From Triops longicaudatus (Eukaryota > Arthropoda > Branchiopoda > Notostraca > Triopsidae): a stretch of 64,000 bases of DNA. Shown here in pieces: positions 27,261-37,253 of this stretch; position 1 is the stretch's first letter; each line of letters begins with the position of its first letter. Under the pieces are notes generated by a model. That model did not search any database, was not told the DNA's origin, and saw only the letters and a program-made list of their open reading frames with translations. Position numbers and translations under genes: made by a program. The stretch is taken from the NCBI GenBank assembly GCA_022885665.1, contig JAGQDJ010000043.1, positions 124,001 through 188,000 of the forward strand. Reading direction: 5' to 3'.

Positions 27261-29210
27261 GCTAGAAAGACTCCAGAGAGACATTTATGCCCAAAGCCTC
27301 CTTGATGAAACATGGTTACTGTCTGCTTGGTATAAACGTCAAAGGGATCTTCACTGGCGACTTTTTCATTGGTAGACCCTGTTAAGAAAGCGACTCGTTT
27401 TTCATTTAAATTAGCAAGAGAAAGAAAGCGCTTGGAACGACAAACCTTTTATTAAAGGAATGCAGAATGAAGCGACTTGGGTCCAATTTATATTTATCTC
27501 GGGATATCATGAAATAATCAATAAGAATAGGGCAAGAGGGAGAGTGTAGTTCCCAACGAAAGAAGTCCGGTGTTAGGTCGGGGAGGGGGTAATAATAGTC
27601 CACCACCCTCGGTACAACAAAAGCTTACAGCACAGATATCTAATACTGTCAAAGGAGAAAAAAAATGGAACACGTGACCAAATTCGATGCACTGCTCGGG
27701 GGTTATATAGCAATGTACGATGTGACGAACCGTATATAAGCAAAAGTGCCCAGCAAGGCTGTGGAAATCCGGCCGGTAATTTCAATCCCGTAAAGGTGGA
27801 CCACGGACTCCTCCATCTGACGCCAGCAGGGTCCGCGTAGTAAACCGTCGTTCGACGCTCAGTCGGCTTGGCGTCAAACTCAGCTGTTACCCCCTACCTT
27901 CTTCGCCTCCGTGACATACCCTTCTGCTCGGACATTTTATTCACTTGCCGTCACCACCTTCTCTTCACACCAAGCTCCCCCCTGTCCTTCCTTTTTTTTC
28001 TTGTAGCTTTTCTTTCGCCCCTCATTTTATGTTATTTCCCCCATTCGCCGATCTCGTCACTAACCATGCCAACATGAACCTCGTCGCTGGTCATTGCTAG
28101 GGTCGACCGATGTGGCGTCGCCATTTCCACCGAGGCCAACTTCTGTACAGGGCGGTATCCTTCGAAAAAAACATCCCGGTAACAAAAAAGGAACGGAGCC
28201 GAAAAAGTAGCATAAGAGACGTCGAGAACTGAATAAAAAGAAGAAAAAATCCCCAAGCAAAAAGGTGATGATGTTGACCATTAGATTTTCGCTTCTTGGC
28301 CCGATTCCACACATCACAGCTTCCTTTTCGTGCTTTCGAGTTACTCCCAAGAACGAATGGTGGACATGGTCAGCCAGCGGAGTGATAAAGCGAGAGCCGG
28401 ATTCTTGGTCAACATCCCATAGTCCGTGGACACTGGGCCATGGGAAATTGCTGGCTTTTTGGTCTTGTGATGGAATCGAGGAAGAATAGAGGGAGAGAGG
28501 GAAAAAAGAGGTGAAGAAGGCTTGGCGCTGTTTGAGGGTGAGGTTTGAGAAAAACGATGGCTAGATTCGAGGTACTCCGAAAGATCCGGTCACTGGTGCT
28601 GCGTGTAAGGAAGCTTTTGGCGCGTCCACGACGTTCCCTTGTGAGTTTACCGACCGCCGATCAATCAGTGACAACCACACGTTGGATCGCCGGAATCTTG
28701 GAAACTGGCCACGGGGACCCAATGTGTCCTGTCAGCACTTCAAGCAAATACTCGGCACTACCCCCTTCTTTCCTCAATATTTATTGACTTTATTCAAAGG
28801 GCACGATTATTCACGTATTTCTTTAGAAATATGGCCCAACTCTAATGGCCCCCGAAGTGTTCTTTAATAGTAGTGTTCTTTCCAAACTTTGAAGTAAACA
28901 ATGAAAAAAAAATTTCTTTGCTAATAATACATGAATACATTTGTTTGCTTAACAGTCCAGTTATGTTATTTTCCACAAGATTTGAAAACAAAAGCGACAC
29001 ACAGTATCAAAAATAATAAAAAACGATTCGAAACGGCAACGAATTCTATTGACGGAGGCAGATAAAACTTTTCCTATTATAATTGAATATTACGCACATA
29101 ATACCTTCATAAAGATGTTTTTTATTAGTATTTTAGCAATCGATATAGAGTAGAAGCTCATCGTTTGATGGACTGTCCGCTAAAATGGGACGATTATAAG
29201 ATCTAGAAAA

Positions 29211-29250
29211 GCTGTCCCCAAACTATGGGCCGCGGCCCACTGATAAGCCG
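29211..29250 (+). mobile_element. hAT-like MITE fragment (one end only)
   Basis: CTGTCCCCAAACTATGGGCC followed by GCGGCCCACTG resembles the left end of the complete element at 55596-55785, which starts CAGTGGTGCCCAAACTACGG and continues with CCCGCGAAGGTG. No matching inverted end or target-site duplication was found nearby. It is best read as a broken copy of a related element. Confidence 0.4.
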
Positions 29251-30728
29251 CCAACGGTTAGAAAATATTGATAGAGCTACAGGGAATTGTCATTTAAATA
29301 TAATCTGCCCAACAGGAAAATTTATTGTTATTAAGCCTATGTGTTTCCTTGAAGTATTAGGTTGTTTTCTCCTGCTTCATAGCCTTTAAAATATTATAAC
29401 TTAGTTGGTTTCAGTAACCGTTTCATCAGTTTTTATAAAAACCAAACTTGGCTCCAGAAACCTAACCAGTTTTACAAATTATTATGAAATTCGTAAGTTA
29501 TTTTCACATATTACCTTAGGTCTGCCATTTTAATTGCTTGAAGCGATCTTTACTACTTGTGACTTAAATGGATGTTTTTCATTAAATCTTGCAAAAACGT
29601 CAATATTGCTACCAGTAAAAAGCGGCTTGCCTTATCTCTTTTACCATTTTAACGCGTTTATTTTTTTAATAGACTTTCCTATGGGAGTTTGTTATAACGC
29701 GAAATAGTGGTAACACCCATTTGAGATTGTTCCAAAAAGACTAAAAATTTCAATTATTTTAACCAGAATGACACGCGAATAGAGAAATATTTTGCCGACA
29801 ATAGGGTCGGTCTCAAAAATGATGAGCATTTTACTAGTGTGTATTTTTCTTTTACCATTCATTAAAGAATCAAGAAGGAAATAAAAATTAGATGGTTCAA
29901 TTAGCGATGTCAGCACTCCGAATCATCCGATGTTGGAGAACTGAAAATCTCAACCAGGAAAGTTAAAGTCTTACTAGTTTCGAGCGTAAAATCTTTTTCG
30001 AAATTCATTAAAGTAAATTTAGAATTTTTCATCCACATAAAATGCAACCATGTACACTGGAGTTGAGTAGATAGTGAGATTATTTTACAAATTACGTTAC
30101 AAGTTCAATGTAATAGTGCAGTGTGCTAAAAAATTCAAGTGCGGTTTTATATTTTGTTATTGAAACTGATTTTCTTTTCTTTTCGTCTTAATTGCAATAA
30201 TTCTTACAGTGTTTAGATCGTTGCAATTTCAACTCGCCTTTCAATTGACCACCAAATGAAAGCAACGAAAAATAGTTCTACTCATAAAAAAGGTTTTCGG
30301 TGAAAGAAGTTACTTTTGTTGTCTTTTACACAATCAAGAGCATTTAAGGTCTGAACATTATTGAGCTTTAATCAGAGACGGCTTAATAAAAAAAGCCACG
30401 GTGAAACACGCTATTAAGTTATTTTAACAGAAAAGTCAAGTTTTCACGAAAAATCCCGGAATTTACGGTTTCTGTAAAATCGTGATTTTTACCTATATAT
30501 TTATACTAGCTAAAGAAAGGCTGTATTGTAACTCTACCATTTTTTAAGAATCAAAATATCTCAAAATCACTAGAAAATGATTTTAAAAGCATTCAATTCT
30601 TGGACATTATTTTTTCTTGATTATCTGTCACTATGATGGAGTTTTACGGGACATGCACGTTTTCATTTGAATTCGTGAGAAAGTGCTGCCTCTAGTGGTT
30701 CTCTGCAACATATCAGTGTTTTCCTGCC

Positions 30729-30738
30729 AAGATGGCGG
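30729..30738 (+). promoter_or_regulatory. AAGATGGCGG motif upstream of ENOX
   Basis: AAGATGGCGG lies about 90 bp before the ENOX start codon. It matches the core of YY1/Pho-type sites, which in many animals sit just downstream of housekeeping transcription starts. The identical 10-mer occurs at 36951-36960 between SOD2 and WTAP. Function is inferred from motif and position only. Confidence 0.4.
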
Positions 30739-30826
30739 TTGTTGTGGTTGGTTCTGTTCGTTACAATAATTATCGATAAAAGTGCACTATTATTCAAAAT
30801 AGTGCTTGGACTTACCGGTGTAGAAA

Positions 30827-33800
30827 ATGTCAAACAATCCTTATGCTTTTCTGGGTCTTGCTTTAGCTGGCCAAAACGCAGGTAACTTCCCCAAAAAGTC
30901 CTTGAATTGCGTTGGATTTTCAATTTTTAAAAATCCCTACGTGCTTTATTTGAAAGTCGCCTAAACATGTTTATAGTGTTTATCTGACGGTCATAAATGA
31001 TGCAGGGTCTATTCTTAGTATCCGGATCTCAACTCATTGCTTACAATTATCACCGTGTCTGTTTCTGTTACTTTATTTTTAGGCAATGGAGTAAACAGTA
31101 ATGGTAATCCGTTAGCGGGCGGCTTTGTGGCTCCCAACAATGCCACCTTTCCTCCCCACCCAATGATGGCAGCGGGTCTACCAATGGGCATGAATGTGAA
31201 TCTTGGAGGAGGCTTAAATTTAGCCATGAATATGCCTATGCCACTGCTGCAGCCGTCCGTTGCCGGTAATGGCTTGTCGTTCGTACACAATCGAGGGTTA
31301 CCCTCCACGTCCACCACTAACCAAAACGAGTCCCACAACAAACCGCAACAAAGCCCGGAACGGAAGGAGCGTGAGCAAAGTCGCGAAAGAGACAAAGCTC
31401 ATTCCAAGGACCGGCGAAGCCGCGAGCGGGAACCTCCACCGAAACGTCGATCTGACAAGAAAGATTTGGGTCAAAGGAATGCTGACCACGACGACGACGT
31501 GATGCTCTTATCTTCGTCCCCTTCCAGCAACAATAGTCCAGTTCCTCCGCCGTGGAACGAACTTAGTGCCAACAATCCTGCTCCCTTGTCATTTCCCATG
31601 AATATGATAGGAATGAACATGCTTGGCGGTGCCATGGTGCCAGATCCTGCGTTGCTAATGAATCGCCATATTCCTTTCGATTTTGGACTCATGGGATTAG
31701 GCGTTGGGCCCTCAACAATAAACAAAGACGTTATTCAATGCAAGTCTTGCACCCTATTCCCACCCAGTGCTCAAGCTCCGCCCCCTACCACCAGGGAAAG
31801 ACCACCTGGCTGCCGGACAGTTTTTGTCGGGGGGCTGCCAGATAGCATTACAGGTTTGTTCGCTCATACTCTTTGCGATTCTAAACTTAAAGGAAAATCT
31901 TTTAATATTTTTTTCTTTGATTTGTATTTAATTTATACCTATGTTTTTTCTCTCGTAGAAGAGGTACTGCGAGAAATTTTTGAACGCTGTGGCGAGATTA
32001 CCACAGTTCGTACCAGTAAGAAGAACTTCGCTCACGTACGGTTTGAACTGGAGTGTTATGTGGACAACGCTTTAACACTCTCAGGTAGGTTGCAAAAAAA
32101 AATAATTTTGCTTCGTATTGATATTATTTTAATGCAAATGCACTTGTAGGATACCGGTTGAAGCTGAACTCCAGCAGTGGGACAGAATCGACTAATGGAG
32201 GGCGTTTGCACGTAGACTATGCTCAAGCCAGAGATGACCTGTACGAATGGGAATGTCGCCAACGCCAGTTGCAAAGGGAGCAACGACACCGGCAACGAGT
32301 CCAGGAAGAATTGTTACGACCACCGTCTCCCCCTCCGGTGGTCACCTTCAGCGATCATGAAGCTCAAGCGTTGATAGATAGCCTCAAAGGTAAAAAGAGC
32401 TCAAACCTTGAGATGAGTTGGTTATTAAACTCAGGTGTAATCAACTGGTTGGCTAATGATGGGCTTTTAAAAGCAGGTGATGACACGTTTGTGAAAGCTG
32501 TTCAAGTACTGTACACGTGGTTGGACCGTGGTGACTGCTCCAAGCGTAATTCCAACACGTTTTACAGCTTGCTGCAATCAGCTCATGCTCATGTACGCCG
32601 GCTTGCCTCAGAAAAAGCGTCTTACGAAGAGGAATTAAAGAAAGCACGAGATAGTTTCCAAGCCAAGTTGCGGGGACTGGTAGTGCAATGTAAGTAGACG
32701 CAAGCGTTCACTCATTTTTGTACACATATTTTATCCCCACCCTTGTTATTTTCTGTTTTGGGTTCTTCTGTTCGGTCCCATTTTTGGTGGCAGCTTTTCC
32801 TTATTTTTGGGAGTTAAAACAGAAACATTTTCAATCATAACTCAGGCAAACCGGGATTACTATTTTTTTTTTAACTTTCTGCTGCTCTCACAATGTTTAT
32901 ACTTGTTCTTGGGCAATTGCAAGTAGTACAGAAAGTCAAGAACTTCCCTTGGACTTGTGTTCCCTTCGAAAACTGTCGTAAGTTGGTCCAAAAGCTAAGG
33001 CTTAACTTATTGGTTGTGGAAATTTGCGAAAGGAAACCAGAAAACAAATGAGTACACGTGTCCCAAGCAAACGAGTCAGGTCACCCACCATAAGCAGTCT
33101 AAATGCCCAGGTAATCTGATGAGGAAGAAAACTATCTTCCCATTTTACATAATATGGGCACTTCTTTGAACATAAAAAAAATAGCAAACTCTAGTACAGT
33201 GGAGTTACGGTTTAAGACAAACTTGATCACAAGAACAATAGGCTATTGCACGCCTGAGATTTTAGTGGAGCTGTTACGGGTGTCAAGTTGTGGTGACTGA
33301 AGGCCCTTGAAAATTCCTGCTCATAAAGACGTCTCTACAGTCTCTACATTCCTTGGTTTCAGGAAGCTGTGTCCACGCAAGTTTCGCGGTAAGGTATTTT
33401 TTCACGTCAACCGTAACTCCGCTGTGTGATTTTCAAAATTAGGCCGTTTCTTGAATTAGTCCCGGGGCCGCCATTTTCCCTCCGTTGACCATTGACTTGT
33501 TATTTTTTGTATCCACCCGTGATTATGTCGTGACCTTTCCTGACTCTTACCTCTGTTATAATAACGTGTGTGTGTATCGGCCAGTGAGGCACATCGACCG
33601 CGCCTTCACAGCCGCCAACCGGCAGAAAGTGTGGGACCATTTTACCAAGGCCCAACGCAAGAATATTGAAGCTTGGAAAAAACAAGTAGCGGTACGTACT
33701 GTCCATTTCCGAACAAAAGAATCCTCCACCCACCCACTCCCGAAACAAACTGATTTGCGAAATCTCCCCGTCCAAAAGCCGCCTTCTCCGTTTATTTTGA

Positions 33801-35137
33801 TAGCTGGATTTGCTTTTCAGTATCCTGTAATGCAGATTGTTTGCCGCAGCTTTACCTTCCTTGTCTCCTGTTGAAGCATGGCTTTTCTTTCCTATGTATG
33901 CATGTTGGGGTTAATACTTGTTGGTTTGGGGCAAGGGACAAAAGTATAGTTTTTCAAGCGTGAAATCCGAGGTAGGATTTTTGGTCTTGTTTCAATAATC
34001 AAATTTTCCCAGGTAAGCAAATTTTTGTTAATTTTTCAAATACGGGAAAATATCCCCTCTTTTGTCCTCTCCAAGTGGCTTCTGTATCATTGCATGGATA
34101 TTTATGATAACAAAAATCATTATATATCCTTCCAATTGAGCAAGACTTAAAAATTGTTTTGTGTGGTTTTGCTCATTTCAGGAGCTACGGATACCAGAAG
34201 AATTGCTAGAGAAGGGTGATGATATGGATGTGTCGGATTCTGGGGATGAAGACAGCCAGCGGAAGAAGCGAAACGAAGATAAACGAGTCGTGGGATTAAA
34301 AGTAAAACTTGATTAGTGAAAATTTAGTAAATACGACATATATTATAAAAATGCAGATATAACTCGTGAAACTAGAAATTAAAGATTTATTAGAGTTTAG
34401 ACTGTAGAGACCAATTCTGATAGTTTTCGACATGCACAATTTCGGATGAACAATTCAGTCAGTTTATGCAGATCGCGTGTTAAAATTATGGAATTTTTTT
34501 TTAAATTGACAGGACGACAACGATAATCTACGTTGCCAGTTGGAAGCTTCCAGAAACGAAGTTGATCTCGTACGGTCGGATATGAAGACCGAGCTGGAAA
34601 TTAAAGAAAAACAGTTAAAGATTTTGCAACAAACTCTACAAAATGTGCAAAGGGTAATATTATGAAACATTTAAAATTGAGATATAGTATGTTTTATATT
34701 AGCAACTTCTGAGCTGTAAGCGTCAAGAAACTGTTCAAAAGCCTGAAGTAGTTGAAGTCAGGGAGGACGGTCCTGCTGATACTAAAGATACTGATCTCCC
34801 ATTCAAGGACTCGGGCGTTGACAATCAAAAGTTCGAAACACAAGACGTAGCTTGCAATACAGAGGTGCTGGAGATGGATGTAACAGAAAGAGAGGCTCTT
34901 ATCATTGGTATGCCTTGGTTCTACTTTTGTTTAAAATAACACGGTGATTTTTTTTATTTAGGATTGGTTTCTGTTTTTCTTTCAATCCATCGTAATGGAG
35001 CCAATTTGGAGTCAATTCAGAGTTACGTGGAAACCACTCATAGTCTTGCCGGAACTGAATTAGTCACTGTTTTGTTAAAGTACAAGCATATGTTTCCTAA
35101 AGTTGAGAGCAAGTACCATTTTGGATGTTTTGCGTGA
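30827..35137 (+). CDS. ENOX-family RRM/coiled-coil protein (ecto-NOX disulfide-thiol exchanger 1/2)
   Basis: Ten coding exons give 717 aa: 30827-30881, 31083-31853, 31959-32084, 32150-32389, 32477-32689, 33585-33691, 34182-34301, 34513-34653, 34703-34907, 34962-35137. Vertebrate ENOX1/2 are described as cell-surface hydroquinone/NADH oxidases with protein disulfide-thiol exchange activity. Diagnostic features are CTLFPP followed by PPPTTRERPPGCR, an RRM with RNP2 TVFVGGL and RNP1 KNFAHVRF, then the family signature GRLHVDYAQARDDLYEWEC, an FYSLLQSAHAHVRRL stretch, VWDHFTKAQRKNIEAWKKQ, an acidic patch, a coiled coil and a C-terminal EALIIGLVSVFLSIHRNGAN segment. The N-terminal 200 residues are low-complexity and charged, with RS/RE repeats. 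An in-frame stop (TAG, 30821) precedes the ATG, which supports that start. Introns 2 (105 nt) and 4 (87 nt) are stop-free and divisible by three, so retention would insert 35 or 29 residues. Confidence 0.93.
33467..33477 (-). promoter_or_regulatory. ATGGCGGC motif within ENOX intron 5
   Basis: The minus strand reads AAAATGGCGGC about 110 bp before ENOX exon 6 (33585). Because similar motifs sit near gene starts elsewhere in this window, it may mark an internal promoter for a short ENOX transcript. This is speculative; the motif is only seven well-matched bases. Confidence 0.2.
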
Positions 35138-35182
35138 AGAATTCTAGTGCAGTAGTCGTTTTATGTGCTAGTTCCAGTTTTT

Positions 35183-35188
35183 ATTAAA
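35183..35188 (+). terminator. Candidate polyadenylation signal (ATTAAA) for ENOX
   Basis: ATTAAA occurs 46 nt after the ENOX stop. Cleavage 15-30 nt downstream would end the transcript near 35205-35220, before the SOD2 stop codon at 35304-35306 on the other strand but probably inside the SOD2 3' UTR. Confidence 0.4.
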
Positions 35189-35303
35189 CATTGTTTGACT
35201 GCTACGTCATTACAGCCGTTTCTTGAGAATCGAACATAACATGCCACGCTTTATATCAACTCCTAGGTACAATCGCTACGATCGAAAGAATAAGTTCTAT
35301 CAT

Positions 35304-36779
35304 TTATTTGCCTTTGGCTGCCAAAAGGCGTTCATTGACGTCCTTCCAATTGGCGATGTTGAAAATGTTTTTCACGTAGTCTGCGCGGACATTTTTGTAC
35401 TGCAGGTAATAAGCGTGCTCCCAGACGTCGATGCCAAACAAGGGAACCAATCCGGTAGTTGGCTCCAATGGATCTTGATTTCCACAAGTGGCAATCTCTA
35501 AACGGCCAGTACCTTTGTTCAGACCCAACCAACCCCAGCCAGAACCTTGAATTGCAACAGTAACCGTCGAAAGGCGAGCCTTGAAATTCTCGAAAGATCC
35601 GAAGTCACGAACGATGACTTGTTGCAATTCTCCTACAAAAGAAGCGATAATTGCAACAAATTAGTAAAAATTATACACTTTTGCCCTTCTTAACATAATT
35701 AATGAATGAAAAAAAATGTGTAATATAAAAAATGGCATTCCATCGAACCAATTTTCATCTGACGATTTATCTTAAAACCTATTCGAGTTCATTTTACTCA
35801 CTAACTAGTACATCGTTACCTAGCGAATGAGTGGATAGAAGCGCTAACCCCTTATGAGAAATATGCCATACACACACGACCGTATTTACTGGGGGGGGGG
35901 GGGGTACTCCCAAGAAATGTTGACTTTATAATGGGGAAGATGGTAAACGCCAAATGTCCAAATATTTGCTTATGGCAACTCCCACCCCCGAACCAACATC
36001 CTGGTTACGGAGCTGCATCTACTACCTCTACTTTCCTAATCTTGTCCTTCCATTTGCAAGCCCTTTAATACCACAAAGCAATCATTTGCAGCGCTATTTT
36101 CAAACTCGCCCAACTTTTCCTAAATCGATACCGAATTATTTTCGGGTCAGCTAATCAAAGATTCGCTTATATTGTCATTATATTAAGGTGATTTTACCCT
36201 CTTAAAATGTTAATATTTTTAAACAAATTTCATTTCACTACTGTAGCTCAGCGATTCCGCTTTGTTGGTTTCTATACAAAAAAAAAAAAAAAAAAAAAAA
36301 AACGGCGCAAGATGTTACCTTCGGGTTCCCCACCACCATTAGGGGATAAGTTGCTCCAGAAAATGCTGTGGTTAATGTGGCCTCCGCCGTTGAATTTGAG
36401 CATAGGTGTGAGAGCGATCATGGTTTTTAAATCATCTGTCGAAATGAAAACAAACCAACAACATGTATATTTTATGTAAGCTGTTGAGAAACATGTACAC
36501 ACTTTTGTCTTTAGCTTCTTGTAGCTTCTCTTCAGCTTGATTGAGCATGTTTACATATGCTGCATGATGTTTCGAATGATGAAGCTGCATTATTTCTGCA
36601 GAGATAACTGGCTCTAATGCATTATAATCGTAGGGAAGATCCGGTAACGTATGTTTCGACCGCTGCGATTCCTGCAATCTCTTCGTAACGGACCTGAAAA
36701 AAGACAAGTACTAGGTGAAATGAAGCAAACAGTAAAACTTGCTATACCTCAATACACTGGCCTTTCGAAGCATGGACAT
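35304..36779 (-). CDS. SOD2: Mitochondrial manganese superoxide dismutase
   Basis: Four coding exons in transcript order are 36779-36748, 36693-36503, 36435-36319 and 35632-35304, giving 222 aa. The enzyme converts superoxide to hydrogen peroxide and oxygen in the mitochondrial matrix. The N-terminus (about residues 1-23, Arg/Lys-rich, no acidic residue before E19) looks like a mitochondrial presequence, and KHTLPDLPYDY starts the mature protein as in human SOD2. Predicted Mn ligands are His49 (LHHSKHH), His97 (HINHSIF), Asp182 and His186 (DVWEH); the active-site Gln in CGNQDPL is present. Length and ungapped alignment match the human enzyme. A 25-nt poly(A) run on the plus strand (36278-36302) lies in intron 3, 16 nt after the donor. 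A second in-frame Met at codon 3 could also initiate. It converges with ENOX and diverges from WTAP. Confidence 0.96.
35886..35940 (+). repeat. Dispersed repeat family, copy B (in SOD2 intron 3)
   Basis: A run of 14 G (35891-35904) is followed by TACTCCCAAGAAATGTT and GACTTTATAATGG. The segment GAAATGTT(A/G)ACTTTATAATGG also occurs on the minus strand of copy C (43165-43200), and a more diverged form occurs in copy A at 3.3 kb. This is a short fragment of the same family. Confidence 0.5.
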
Positions 36780-37253
36780 TTTATTCAAGCTCCGAGAGCT
36801 GACAAAAGTTCGGCTACGACACGTTTTTCAACGAAACAGAGACGTTTTTCTCTGGCGATCGCGAATGTTTTCGTTTGTGATCGAAATCGATGCAACTTTG
36901 TAATCGTATTAACTTGGCCCACCAAATGTGATACCAATTGTATGTTTACAAAGATGGCGGTCAGGCTGACGAGGATTACGTTTTAATTTGTTGACCACAA
37001 GATTAATTTTTACTAAAGTAGGTAACCAGATTAGATAGTTTGAAGCGTGTATCACTCATTGTTGCAACAATCAGCGGGATTTACATGTCTGTACCGTTAT
37101 TGTTCAAACTGATGTTTTGCATGTCCTGGCGCGTACGTTTCAGTACGTTCCTCATGAAGCGGCATTCAATTTGTATCACCCGTGTGTGATTTCGATACTG
37201 CAATCTCAAATCGTGTCTTGTGTTCTTTTAGGCCTGCAAAGAGCGCATACAAA
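36780..37253. promoter_or_regulatory. Bidirectional SOD2/WTAP promoter interval
   Basis: Only 474 bp separate the SOD2 start codon (minus strand, 36779) from the WTAP start codon (plus strand, 37254). Both promoters and both 5' UTRs must fit here. The interval contains AAGATGGCGG at 36951-36960. A pyrimidine tract ending TTCTTTTAG at about 37223-37231 could be a splice acceptor for a WTAP 5' UTR intron. No TATA box is evident near either start. Confidence 0.5.
36951..36960 (+). promoter_or_regulatory. AAGATGGCGG motif between SOD2 and WTAP
   Basis: This is identical to the 10-mer upstream of ENOX (30729-30738). It sits 171 bp upstream of the SOD2 ATG and about 294 bp upstream of the WTAP ATG, in a shared promoter. 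It is consistent with a YY1/Pho-type site; binding has not been shown. Confidence 0.4.

Larger units (their letters stand above)
21850..30660. other. Long gene-free interval between RUNX and ENOX
   Basis: No recognisable coding exon occurs in nearly 9 kb. From about 22.0 to 28.7 kb the DNA is relatively GC-rich, with polypurine and polypyrimidine patches. That explains several open frames of 100-170 codons on both strands, none with a recognisable family or splice pattern. An alternating (TA)n tract lies at 27219-27260. From 28.9 kb onward it is strongly AT-rich. The interval may hold RUNX enhancers or a non-coding transcript, but nothing specific is supported. Confidence 0.5.

Noticed and set aside
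27731..27742. TATATAAG near 27.7 kb as a TATA promoter
   Set aside because: No gene begins within reach and no initiator lies at the proper distance; AT-rich words of this kind are common here.
33485..33874. Open frame running across ENOX exon 6 into intron
   Set aside because: Only 33585-33691 is conserved coding sequence. The flanks are intron with clear acceptor and donor sites.
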